A stretch of 64,000 nucleotides of DNA from Vibrio cyclitrophicus. Lineage in GTDB: Bacteria; Pseudomonadota; Gammaproteobacteria; Enterobacterales; Vibrionaceae. A model generated the notes under the pieces. The model made no database searches. It saw nothing but the letters and a program-made list of their open reading frames with translations, and was not told where the DNA came from. Of the stretch, positions 39,941-48,494 are shown in pieces. Both the position numbers and the translations under genes were made by a program. The first letter of the stretch is position 1. Each line of letters starts with the position of its first letter. The stretch spans positions 62,001 through 126,000 of the forward strand of contig NZ_AP025481.1 of NCBI RefSeq assembly GCF_024347435.1, in the 5' to 3' direction.

Positions 39941-42295
39941 ATGAAAAAGCTTAGTGCCATCATGATGTCTTGTTTTGCTGCGGGTTCTGTCGCACAAGAG
40001 GTCTTACCGTTTCCTAGTCAGCCATCGACCTCGGTGGCCAAACATACTCTTGCTGAATCTACTCATAACAAGCGTCCTATTTCCAACCATTTACCTGAAG
40101 ATGCTCCTAATATCGTCATCGTGATGATCGATGATGTAGGTCCTGGCCAAACGTCGACTTACGGCGGTCCAATCGATACGCCTACATTAGATGAAATCTC
40201 TGGTGAAGGTATTTCCTACAACCGTTTCCACTCGACAGCGATGTGTTCGCCTACACGAGCTTCATTGCTTACTGGTCGAAACCATCACCGTGTTGGCGCA
40301 GGTGTTATTGCGGAATATGCTAACGATTGGGATGGTTACGCAGGGGTGATCCCGAAAACCAGTGCGACCTTTCCTGAAGTACTTAAAAACTACGGTTATT
40401 CAACCTCTGCTTTTGGTAAATGGCACAACACTCACCCGTTAGATTCCACAGCTGCGGGGCCTTTTGATAATTGGCCTACGGGTTATGGTTTTGAATATTT
40501 CTATGGGTTTGTTGGTGCTGGTGCATCTCAATATGAACCGACTATGGTGGAAAACACCACGTTTGTTGATCCAGAAAAAATCCACCGCGAAGGCTATCAC
40601 ATGAGTGAAGATCTTGCGGATCAAGCGATCAAATGGATGCGTCAGCACAAGTCTTTGCAGCCTGACAAACCTTTCATGATGTATTGGTCTAGTGGTGCGG
40701 CACACGGCCCTCACCATGTAACCAAAGAATGGGCTGATAAGTACAAGGGCAAATTCGACGCTGGTTGGGATGAATACAGAAAAGACGTATACGAAAAAGC
40801 CAAGAAAATGGGCTGGATTCCTGAAAACGCGCAGCTAACACCAAGGCCAGAAAGTATGCCTGCGTGGGACGATGTACCTGAAGATGAAAAAGCATTCCAA
40901 GCACGTTTAATGGAAGTGTACGCCGGCTTCATTGAGCATACCGACGCTCAGGTTGGTCGTTTGGTCGATGAAATCGATGAGCTTGGCTACAAAGACAACA
41001 CTGTCTTCTTCTACTTGTGGGGTGACAATGGCGCGTCATCGGAAGGGCAAAACGGCACGCTTGCTGAATTGCTCGCTCAAAACGCCATTCCAACCACGAC
41101 AAAGCAACAAATTGAAGCGATGAACAAGGTCGGTTCAATTGATGAGTTAGGCGGTCCTAAATTTGAAAACATGGCGCATGCAGCATGGGCTTGGGCAGGC
41201 AGCTCACCTTATAAATCAACCAAGTTAGTTGCGGCTCATTTTGGTGGGACACGTCAACCTCTTGCGGTGCGTTGGCCAGCGAAAATTGAACCCGATGCGA
41301 CGCCACGCTCGCAATTCCATCACGTTAACGACATCGCGCCTACTATCTACGACATTTTAGACATTACACCACCTAAAGTGGTCAACGGTCATGTTCAAGA
41401 TGAAATCGATGGTAAAAGCATGACTTATTCGTTTGACGATGCGGATGTGAAAGGGCAGAAGAAAACCCAATACTTTGAGATCTTAGGCAGTCGCGGTATC
41501 TATCATGATGGTTGGTTTGCGAGTGCGTTTGGGCCAAGAGCTCCTTGGGTTCAAGGTATGCCCGAAGGTTTTAGAGAGTGGAGTCCTGAGACGGATAAAT
41601 GGGAGCTATACCACATTGATGAGGACTGGTCTCAAGCGGTTGATCTGGCTGATAAGTACCCTGAAAAACTGGAAGAAATGAAGGCGATTTTCAAGCAAGA
41701 AGCGCAGGATAACAAAGCCTTCCCGATTGGTGGATCATTATGGTCTACTGCAGCACACAGCCCGCAAGATGCGCCAGAGAGTAAATATACGCAATGGACG
41801 TATCCTGATGAAATCACCAGAATCCCTGAAATTGCAGCACCAAAAGTCGGCAACCGTTCTACGCTCGTCGAGTTTGATGCGGTGGTTACTCCTGATACGA
41901 ATGGTGTGCTCTACGCGGTCGGTGCATTCTCAGGTGGTATGACGGTGTACGTGAAAGACGGAAAGCTTAACTATGAGTACAACCTGTTTTTGATGGAACA
42001 CACACATATCCAATCTGAGAAAGTGTTACCAGAAGGTGAAGTGACGATAGAAGTTGAATCTAAAGCCACTAAGCCGGGGCCGTTTACGCCTTTCGATATC
42101 ACCATCAAGGTGAATGGTGAAACGTTCGCCTCTGGTGTGGTTCCAAAAACAGCGCCTTCGTTCTTCTCATTCAATGATGGGTTTGATATTGGCTCTGATT
42201 TAGGCTCGCCAGTATCACAAGCTTATTATGATGAGATGCCGTTCAAATTTGACGGCAAAATCAAAGAAGTTCGTGTTAAGTACCTAGAACAATAA
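39941..42295 (+). CDS. Arylsulfatase, exported, Cys-type
   Basis: A 784-residue sulfatase. Signal peptide residues 1-19 (MKKLSAIMMSCFAAGSVAQ). Metal Asp residues are in IVIVMIDDVGPGQ (D64, D65). The modification motif is C102-S-P-T-R in HSTAMCSPTRASLLTGRNH, where Cys102 becomes formylglycine; a GKWHN stretch (about residue 165) carries a further catalytic Lys/His, and YLWGDNGASSEGQNG provides later metal ligands. The C-terminal 130 residues form an extra beta-rich domain after the sulfatase fold. It should act in the periplasm or outside on sulfate esters. The maturase two genes upstream fits the Cys-type site. Confidence 0.92.
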   Translation: MKKLSAIMMSCFAAGSVAQEVLPFPSQPSTSVAKHTLAESTHNKRPISNHLPEDAPNIVIVMIDDVGPGQTSTYGGPIDTPTLDEISGEGISYNRFHSTAMCSPTRASLLTGRNHHRVGAGVIAEYANDWDGYAGVIPKTSATFPEVLKNYGYSTSAFGKWHNTHPLDSTAAGPFDNWPTGYGFEYFYGFVGAGASQYEPTMVENTTFVDPEKIHREGYHMSEDLADQAIKWMRQHKSLQPDKPFMMYWSSGAAHGPHHVTKEWADKYKGKFDAGWDEYRKDVYEKAKKMGWIPENAQLTPRPESMPAWDDVPEDEKAFQARLMEVYAGFIEHTDAQVGRLVDEIDELGYKDNTVFFYLWGDNGASSEGQNGTLAELLAQNAIPTTTKQQIEAMNKVGSIDELGGPKFENMAHAAWAWAGSSPYKSTKLVAAHFGGTRQPLAVRWPAKIEPDATPRSQFHHVNDIAPTIYDILDITPPKVVNGHVQDEIDGKSMTYSFDDADVKGQKKTQYFEILGSRGIYHDGWFASAFGPRAPWVQGMPEGFREWSPETDKWELYHIDEDWSQAVDLADKYPEKLEEMKAIFKQEAQDNKAFPIGGSLWSTAAHSPQDAPESKYTQWTYPDEITRIPEIAAPKVGNRSTLVEFDAVVTPDTNGVLYAVGAFSGGMTVYVKDGKLNYEYNLFLMEHTHIQSEKVLPEGEVTIEVESKATKPGPFTPFDITIKVNGETFASGVVPKTAPSFFSFNDGFDIGSDLGSPVSQAYYDEMPFKFDGKIKEVRVKYLEQ

Positions 42296-42301
42296 AGTGT
42301 A

Positions 42302-42351
42302 TGCCGTCTATTGATACCGATGACAATGGGTATTGATAGGCGGCTTTTTTC
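42302..42351 (+). terminator. Terminator after the arylsulfatase gene
   Basis: GCCGTCTATTGATACC (42303-42318) pairs, with a few wobbles, with GGTATTGATAGGCGGC (42329-42344), then six T. Confidence 0.8.
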
Positions 42352-42372
42352 GTTCATTCCGGGCTCAGTACT

Positions 42373-42412
42373 TAAGTGCGTAAGTATATAAGTACACAAG
42401 TGCTTAAGTGAT
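42373..42412. repeat. Five tandem degenerate 8-bp repeats
   Basis: Five consecutive 8-mers with consensus TAAGTRYN fill 42373-42412, between the sulfatase terminator and the next gene. The period of 8 is not a multiple of a helical turn or codon. Could be a regulator array or a slippage-prone spacer. Confidence 0.7.
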
Positions 42413-42467
42413 TGGAATAGTCCCAATGGCTTTGCCTTAGAGGCGGGATGATAATTTAGGAAATCGT

Positions 42468-42779
42468 ATGAAGATTCATCCAACTACCTTAGTTTACGAT
42501 GCGTATCCTTCGGTCTACAACATTCTAGAATCGACATTGTTCATGTGGTTCATTGTGGCAGTCACGTTGGGCATCCTTGTATGGACATTGAGCAAGCTAT
42601 GGTATGTCCATTCTATTCCCAAACATCTTGCTAAAGAGCGTGGTTTGGCTCAGGCCAAGTTGATTTTTTGGCTGTGCATATTGGGCATGTTTTACAAACC
42701 GCTCTGGATTATTGCGGTGCTCGCGATTGTGACGGACTGGGATAAATTACAACAGTGGATTAGAGGCGCTTCGCAATGA
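42468..42779 (+). CDS. Small inner-membrane protein, YiaW/DUF3302-like by context
   Basis: A 103-residue protein with two or three hydrophobic segments (LFMWFIVAVTLGILVWTL and LIFWLCILGMFYKPLWIIAVLAIV). It overlaps the HlyD-type gene by ATGA. In E. coli the DUF3302 protein YiaW pairs with the HlyD-like YiaV in the same way, which is the reason for the name; sequence similarity is only weak by eye. Confidence 0.6.
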   Translation: MKIHPTTLVYDAYPSVYNILESTLFMWFIVAVTLGILVWTLSKLWYVHSIPKHLAKERGLAQAKLIFWLCILGMFYKPLWIIAVLAIVTDWDKLQQWIRGASQ

Positions 42780-43807
42780 AAGAGATCATGCTCCCCTACA
42801 TATTAGTGGTTTGGTTGTTATTCAAATTTAATGTACTCAAACGAACCCCTAAGAATTACTTTGTGTCTGTTGTGATTGGCTTGCTGTTACTGGTGAGTTT
42901 GTTTGTCGGCCATCGTTTCTATTCGCCGATTGATTTGACCAATTCAACCACTGTCAAAGCCCCCCATGCTGTGATGTCTCCAACGCTTGGTCAACACATC
43001 GACAAAATATACGTTGATCATAATAGCGATGTGAAAAAAGGCGAAGTACTTTACACTCTCAAAGATGATCTGATCTCTGCGTCGATTTCTGAGGTTGATT
43101 CTGGTCTGATTGAAATTGATAGAACCATTGAAGCTCAAGAAGTGAAAGTGGCCCAAGCTAAGCGAAACCTATCGCGTAACCAGAACTTAGAGCAACATGT
43201 TAGCCTTAAAGAGTTAGAAGAAACTCAAGACAACGTTGAGTTTTTTATGGCTGAGTTGAACGTGTTGCATGCCAAGAAAGATGGTTTGCTCGCTAAGAAA
43301 CAAAGCTTGATGTTTGACCTTGACCGCCTTACGGTTCGAGCGCCATTTGATGGCATGATCACCCATGTTTTTATTGCTGATGGATCTCGAGTTGGTTCTC
43401 TGCATGTGTGGGATACATCGAAGAAGTTTGTCGAAATGCGTATCCCTGATCAAGCGTTTGCCAATATCGAAAAAGGTCAGTTTAGCGAGTTCTTTATTGA
43501 TACTTTTCCAGGGCAAATTTTCCGCTCTCGAGTTCACAGTAAAGTAAAAGCAACCGGTGAGGCTCAAGGAAATTTACTACCACAAGAGCAGCGAGTTTCG
43601 GCACACATTCAAAGGGGCTCTCCAGCAATTGGTCGAACCGTTATTTTAGAAATTGATGAAGAAACGATGAAAAAAATACCGATTGGCGCGACAGGCTCAG
43701 CATGGATCAGTGCGTCTAAGCCTTACCCTATACTCGGTTTTATAGACATCATTGGTGGGGCCACTTTACGTCTTGCGTCTGTGAAATCGTATCTATTGGC
43801 GATTTAG
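42776..43807 (+). CDS. HlyD/membrane-fusion family protein, YiaV-like
   Basis: A 343-residue periplasmic adaptor anchored by one N-terminal helix (VSVVIGLLLLVSLFVGHRF). A biotinyl-lipoyl-like half (TVKAPHAVMSPTLGQHIDKI), a coiled-coil hairpin (about residues 100-190, SEVDSGLIEIDRTIEAQEV and on), the second lipoyl half (LTVRAPFDGMITHVFIADGS) and a beta-barrel follow. No ABC or RND partner is nearby. It closes the sulfatase locus. A decayed second copy lies at 35873-36070. Confidence 0.85.
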   Translation: MKEIMLPYILVVWLLFKFNVLKRTPKNYFVSVVIGLLLLVSLFVGHRFYSPIDLTNSTTVKAPHAVMSPTLGQHIDKIYVDHNSDVKKGEVLYTLKDDLISASISEVDSGLIEIDRTIEAQEVKVAQAKRNLSRNQNLEQHVSLKELEETQDNVEFFMAELNVLHAKKDGLLAKKQSLMFDLDRLTVRAPFDGMITHVFIADGSRVGSLHVWDTSKKFVEMRIPDQAFANIEKGQFSEFFIDTFPGQIFRSRVHSKVKATGEAQGNLLPQEQRVSAHIQRGSPAIGRTVILEIDEETMKKIPIGATGSAWISASKPYPILGFIDIIGGATLRLASVKSYLLAI

Positions 43808-43841
43808 TGTTTTTTATTAGCTAGCTCTAAATTAATCTACA

Positions 43842-43876
43842 AAAAGGCGTAAAACATATAAAACTCTTTTACGCCT
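43842..43876 (-). terminator. Terminator after mpaA
   Basis: AGGCGTAAAA (43845-43854) with TTTTACGCCT (43867-43876); the plus-strand A-run at the left gives a minus-strand T-tract. Confidence 0.8.
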
Positions 43877-43910
43877 CTCTCTAACTCAGAAATATCCCAA
43901 ACGTGTTTCT

Positions 43911-44642
43911 CTAAACAATACCCTCACACCTCAACACCACCACAAACGCATCCAAATACTGTTCGATAGTCAAATCCGCAGAAACGGGTGGTAATTCTAC
44001 GGTAATACACGGTAGGTTTCTTTCTTGGCACCAAGTGCCGAATGAGCCTGGGGTTTCGTAATCAACGTCTTCGACGATTGGTAGGTTGAACTGTTTGCCT
44101 AACCAAGAGGCGAGTTCTGATTGGTTTGGGTCGTCGACCATGGCGAGAGGTTCGTGGAAAGAGATGACGAACTTGGGTTTGCGTTGCTCAATGAGGTTGA
44201 TGAGTGACTGCACTTCTGGTTCGAGCTGGTTGGCTTGGCCGGTTTTCACTTTGACATCTCTGACAGGTGTGTGGGAACTCCAGCGATAGACGGTGCCGTT
44301 TTCAGTCCAGTTTTGAGTCGGAAAGGCGCGGTTCAAATCGACTTGGTTAGCATTAGCGCGGGTACCTAGCTGATTGCCATCTGGGTTCATCGACAGAATC
44401 ACATCGTGTCGTAAGTTGGCGGCAGGCAAGCTTCTTAGGGCGCAAGACAAACCCGCGATAGAAGCGGTTTCATCGCCGTGTGTGCCTGCTAAAATCAGCC
44501 CGCGAGATTCGCTTTCTATTTGTGCGGGGAAGTAGAGCAAAGGCGCACCTAACACCGATTTTCCATATGACAGCGGCTTTATCGAAAACGCAGCTCTTTC
44601 CGTTCTTGGAATTAAACTCACCTTAATCTCCTGATTGATCAA
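43911..44642 (-). CDS. mpaA: Murein peptide amidase A (gamma-D-glutamyl-diaminopimelate peptidase)
   Basis: A 243-residue cytoplasmic M14-type carboxypeptidase that cuts the gamma-D-Glu-mesoDAP bond of recycled murein tripeptide. Zinc ligands are in AGTHGDETASI (His, Glu) and ISFHEPLAMVDD (His); NPDGNQLGTRANANQVDLN and RAFPTQNW are family marks, and the catalytic Glu is in CITVELPPVS. It is divergent from a peptide-binding protein of the MppA/OppA type, and the two should act in the same recycling route. Confidence 0.9.
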   Translation of the reverse strand: MINQEIKVSLIPRTERAAFSIKPLSYGKSVLGAPLLYFPAQIESESRGLILAGTHGDETASIAGLSCALRSLPAANLRHDVILSMNPDGNQLGTRANANQVDLNRAFPTQNWTENGTVYRWSSHTPVRDVKVKTGQANQLEPEVQSLINLIEQRKPKFVISFHEPLAMVDDPNQSELASWLGKQFNLPIVEDVDYETPGSFGTWCQERNLPCITVELPPVSADLTIEQYLDAFVVVLRCEGIV

Positions 44643-44936
44643 GTACTATCAAATAGTAAAACCAATCGTAGTAAATAACTGTTCACCCTAGCTTGTTAAA
44701 AATCTCGATAACGTCGTTAGATTTTTTGATTGTAGAATAACTACTTATCGAAAAAAGCCGCCTTGTTCTCAAGCTTTTTTCCTGCGCTATTTTTGAACAC
44801 TTACTTACTTACTGTGATTGCTATAACTACTATTTAGATGACCTCTATTTAATAAACCATAGCGTCAAAACTCGTCAACCGTCACATTGTTAATTTTATT
44901 ACTTGCTTCAAAGATAGGCTAGGAGAGCAAACAAAC

Positions 44937-46562
44937 ATGGATTTTAAAAAACATTCAACGGCTTTACTCATTTCATCTCTATTGACCCCTTTTATCGCAG
45001 TGACAGCCGTTGCTGAAACCTTACCTGCTGGTGTTTCATTGGCAAAAGACCAACACTTAGTTCGTGCCAATGATGCAGAAGCGGCGACACTCGATCCTGC
45101 GAAAGCTGAAGGCCTGCCTGAAATGCACATTTTACGAGACCTATTTGAAGGTTTAGTGATTCAAGATCGCGATGGCAACATTACTCCTGGTGTTGCGGAA
45201 TCTTGGGAAACCGAAGACAACCAGACGTTTGTATTCCACCTACGTAAAGATGCTAAATGGTCGAATGGCGATCCGGTGACAGCCGATGATTTCGTGTATG
45301 CGATAAGACGTGCGGTAGACCCGAAACTTGCTTCGCCGAATGTTTGGTATCTCAAGCTTACCAAAATCAACAATATTGCTGACGTAGCAGAAGGTAAAAA
45401 GCCCGTCGAAGAGCTCGGTATCTCTGCTGTCGATAAACACACGGTGAAGTTCGATCTTGATAGCAAAGTGCCATACTTTGTTGCGATGACGGGTCACACA
45501 TCTATGATGCCCGTTCATAAGGCAACGCTAGAAAACAGCGATAAGCCGTGGAGCGACCCTAAGCAGTTTGTAGGGAATGGCGCTTTTGTTTTAGATGAGT
45601 GGGTGGTTAACGAACGGATTGAACTGAAGAAGAATTCTAACTACTGGGATAGCTCAGATACCAATCTAACCCAAGTGACTTACATTCCGTTCGAAAACCA
45701 AAACGCTTCGATTAACCGTTATGCGGTGGGCGAGGTCGATATCACGTCTGACGTACCAACACACATGGCGCAGCAGCTTAAAACCAAATACCAAGATGCG
45801 TTTACCGCGGTACCTTTGTTGTGTACCTACTACTACGCGTTCAATACCACGCGTCCACCGTTTGACGATTCACGAGTGCGTAAAGCGGTATCGTATTCAA
45901 TGATGCGTGATGTGATCACCAATGGTGTCACTCAGGTGGGTAACCTACCTGCTTATACTTTTGCCCATGAGTACACGGCAGGTTTTGATGCGACTCAGCC
46001 TGAATACAGCACATGGACTCAAAAGGAACGTGACCAAAAAGCAAAAGAGCTACTGAAAGAAGCGGGGTACGATGCAGCTAATCCATTGGATTTCAAATTG
46101 CTCTACAACACCAGTGAGTCGAACAAGTCGATTGCAGTGGCCATCGCTTCAATGTTGAAAGGTAACCTCGGCGCGCAAGTTGAGCTGGAAAACCAAGAGT
46201 GGAAGTCTTACCTAGTATCACGTCGCCAAGGTGATTTTGATGTAATGCGAGCGTCTTGGTGTGGTGACTACAATGAAGCGTCGACCTTCTTGAGCCTATT
46301 GCGCTCTGAGTCATCGGGTAATTTTGCTCGTTACAACAACGACAAGTACGACTCAGCGATGGACAGCGCATTAGCCGCAACCAATGAGCAAGATCGCCAA
46401 AGTTTCTATGATCAAGCCGAGCAGTTACTGGCTGAAGATATGCCTATCGCGCCAATCTATTACTACATGCAGGCCCGCCTAGTGCGACCAAGTGTCGGTG
46501 GTTTTGCTAAGAACAACGTTGAAGGGCGCATCTATTCTAAGGATCTTTATATCAAAGAATAG
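44937..46562 (+). CDS. Periplasmic oligopeptide/murein-peptide binding protein (OppA/MppA type)
   Basis: A 541-residue solute-binding protein. Signal peptide 1-30 (ending AVAETLPAG). SBP_bac_5 features: VRANDAEAATLDPAKAEG, ILRDLFEGLVIQDRDGNITP and GVAESWETEDNQTFVFHLRK, the classical start of OppA and MppA. No permease gene follows, which suits MppA using the Opp permease. The divergent mpaA supports murein tripeptide as ligand; general oligopeptide binding is the alternative. Confidence 0.87.
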   Translation: MDFKKHSTALLISSLLTPFIAVTAVAETLPAGVSLAKDQHLVRANDAEAATLDPAKAEGLPEMHILRDLFEGLVIQDRDGNITPGVAESWETEDNQTFVFHLRKDAKWSNGDPVTADDFVYAIRRAVDPKLASPNVWYLKLTKINNIADVAEGKKPVEELGISAVDKHTVKFDLDSKVPYFVAMTGHTSMMPVHKATLENSDKPWSDPKQFVGNGAFVLDEWVVNERIELKKNSNYWDSSDTNLTQVTYIPFENQNASINRYAVGEVDITSDVPTHMAQQLKTKYQDAFTAVPLLCTYYYAFNTTRPPFDDSRVRKAVSYSMMRDVITNGVTQVGNLPAYTFAHEYTAGFDATQPEYSTWTQKERDQKAKELLKEAGYDAANPLDFKLLYNTSESNKSIAVAIASMLKGNLGAQVELENQEWKSYLVSRRQGDFDVMRASWCGDYNEASTFLSLLRSESSGNFARYNNDKYDSAMDSALAATNEQDRQSFYDQAEQLLAEDMPIAPIYYYMQARLVRPSVGGFAKNNVEGRIYSKDLYIKE

Positions 46563-47066
46563 ATAATCCTGATGCGAACTCTGATATGACGAAGCGAAGG
46601 CATTGAGTATAAAAATAGAAATAAGAAATAGAAGAAAAGGGACGTTGATCATCAATATCTGATCAATGTCCTTCTGATGTTCTTATTATGAAAATACCTG
46701 TTTAACCCTATTTCAGGTAGTGACATATTTCAACTGTTACCCACTTTATTTATAATGGATTAACTAAGAAAGGCAGTAACTTAAAGAACTGGATTATCGC
46801 TTATGGAGCTATTTGATTTTTTACTAACCCTTATATCAGTTCGTTCCATAGAACAAAATCTCTCAAGGTAGGAGAAATGGTTCAGAGATGTGATTTGTAT
46901 TAAAAATTGCTATACTCGGCCGCCTGTATTGTTGCGGTGCTATGCAGTTTAGTGCATTTTAATTTGCTTGATGAAAAATTGAAATGAGAGAAGGAAGGTA
47001 GAAAGCAACATGTCATGTTTAATAAAAGCAATATGATATGATTTTCTATCCTATTTAAGGAAAAAT
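46563..47066. other. Gap between the peptide-binding protein and GGDEF genes
   Basis: 504 bp. Begins with a terminator-like hairpin, GGACGTTGATCA (46640-46651) pairing with TGATCAATGTCC (46660-46671). The rest is A+T-rich with no ORF or clear operator; the GGDEF promoter must lie here. Confidence 0.5.
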
Positions 47067-48269
47067 ATGGATAATTTCCCGTTAGATATAAGAACTCTAA
47101 GTATAATTTTCATTATATTCTCACTTATCTTTAGTATTGGCTTGTTATTATTCCAGTCAGCTCAGAAACAAGTCCTGGGGCTTTCCCTTTTTTCATCATC
47201 TATGTTCGTGATTGGCAGTGGTACCATACTATTAAGCTTGAGAGGCTCTATCTCGGACTTTATGAGTATTATTGTTGGGAATTTAACCATTGCTTATGGT
47301 TTTCATTTGGTACTACATAGTTTGACTGTTTTTCGTCGTCATTCACGTCAGATTGTTCAATATAGTCGCATTGCACTGTTTTTGGTTTTAGTAAGTTTTG
47401 TTCAATTTACTTATTACGAACAGTCTATTCAAAACCGCATTATTGTTATGAGTCTCTACTTAGCATTCGTAACCGCAAGTTCGGCTATAGTGATACTGAA
47501 CGGGAAAAGGAATGATCTTTCGTTGGCTGTAAATATGATGGCTTTGCCTTTTATTATTTATAGCTTTTTTATGACTTTTCGAGCTATAAAAACGCATTTT
47601 TCATTGAACGAGATGAATAGCCTTATCAGCGCGAACTACTTAAATGAATATACGTATATTTTAAGTATTATTCTTATTGTATCTATGTCCTTCTCAATGC
47701 TTTGGTTGATAAACGCGAGGCTCGTACATTCACTTCAATGCCTTTCACAACAGGATCCTCTTACGGCACTAAAGAACCGTCGAGCTCTGGATCAGGCAGT
47801 AAAAAAACATCAAGTACAGGTGAATTATAAGCCGGTTTGCATTGTATTACTGGATATCGATAACTTTAAACAAGTGAACGATCAGTTTGGGCATCTTGTA
47901 GGTGACGATGCGATTAAAGCTTTAGCGACAACGGTATTGAGGTTAATCGATTTACCTAATACGGTCTTCCGGCTTGGAGGAGATGAAATTCTTATCTGGT
48001 TACCCAATTCGAACCTGGAACGAGCCGCTGCGCTTTCAGAAAAGCTACGCTCGGCGATTCAGAAGATCAGACTTGAGCAACAACCATCCCTGAAAATTAC
48101 GTCAAGTTTTGGTATTAGCTTGCTATCAGAAAATGAAAATTGGAAAGACTGTGTCGCGCGCGCGGACAGAGCTCTTTATCAAGCAAAGCTCAAAGGACGA
48201 AATACCATTGTGATTGAAGAGTCACATAACAATTACTCGATACCAACAAAAGCGGTAAGCAACTCCTAG
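47067..48269 (+). CDS. Membrane diguanylate cyclase (GGDEF)
   Basis: A 400-residue inner-membrane protein predicted to make c-di-GMP. The N-terminal 215 residues hold about seven hydrophobic helices; a GGDEF domain follows. It starts LSQQDPLTALKNRRALDQAV; metal Asp in LLDIDNFKQVNDQFGH; and the active-site loop FRLGGDEILIW has GGDEI in place of GGDEF, still a functional variant. The usual RxxD inhibitory site five residues upstream is absent. The sensory input of the membrane part is unknown. Confidence 0.88.
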   Translation: MDNFPLDIRTLSIIFIIFSLIFSIGLLLFQSAQKQVLGLSLFSSSMFVIGSGTILLSLRGSISDFMSIIVGNLTIAYGFHLVLHSLTVFRRHSRQIVQYSRIALFLVLVSFVQFTYYEQSIQNRIIVMSLYLAFVTASSAIVILNGKRNDLSLAVNMMALPFIIYSFFMTFRAIKTHFSLNEMNSLISANYLNEYTYILSIILIVSMSFSMLWLINARLVHSLQCLSQQDPLTALKNRRALDQAVKKHQVQVNYKPVCIVLLDIDNFKQVNDQFGHLVGDDAIKALATTVLRLIDLPNTVFRLGGDEILIWLPNSNLERAAALSEKLRSAIQKIRLEQQPSLKITSSFGISLLSENENWKDCVARADRALYQAKLKGRNTIVIEESHNNYSIPTKAVSNS

Positions 48270-48494
48270 TTTGACTAAGAGTTAGTTCAGTGGATACCTA
48301 GCATTCTCACAAATTGTTTTTGTAATGTTTTAACCTTAAAATTTTTTGTTGCTTAGAGCTGTGATGAAAATTGCCAAACTAAGGTTAAAAAATAAAAGCT
48401 CGAACGGTAGATTGTGACTTATGTTAGTGCTACGTTATGGACAATTTATAACATATGAGTCATGACACATTAGATTGAGAGACAGCAGCTAACG

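Noticed and set aside
40439..41138. Several 70-90-codon minus-strand ORFs inside the arylsulfatase gene
   Set aside because: Shadows of a strongly coding plus-strand gene with clear sulfatase motifs.
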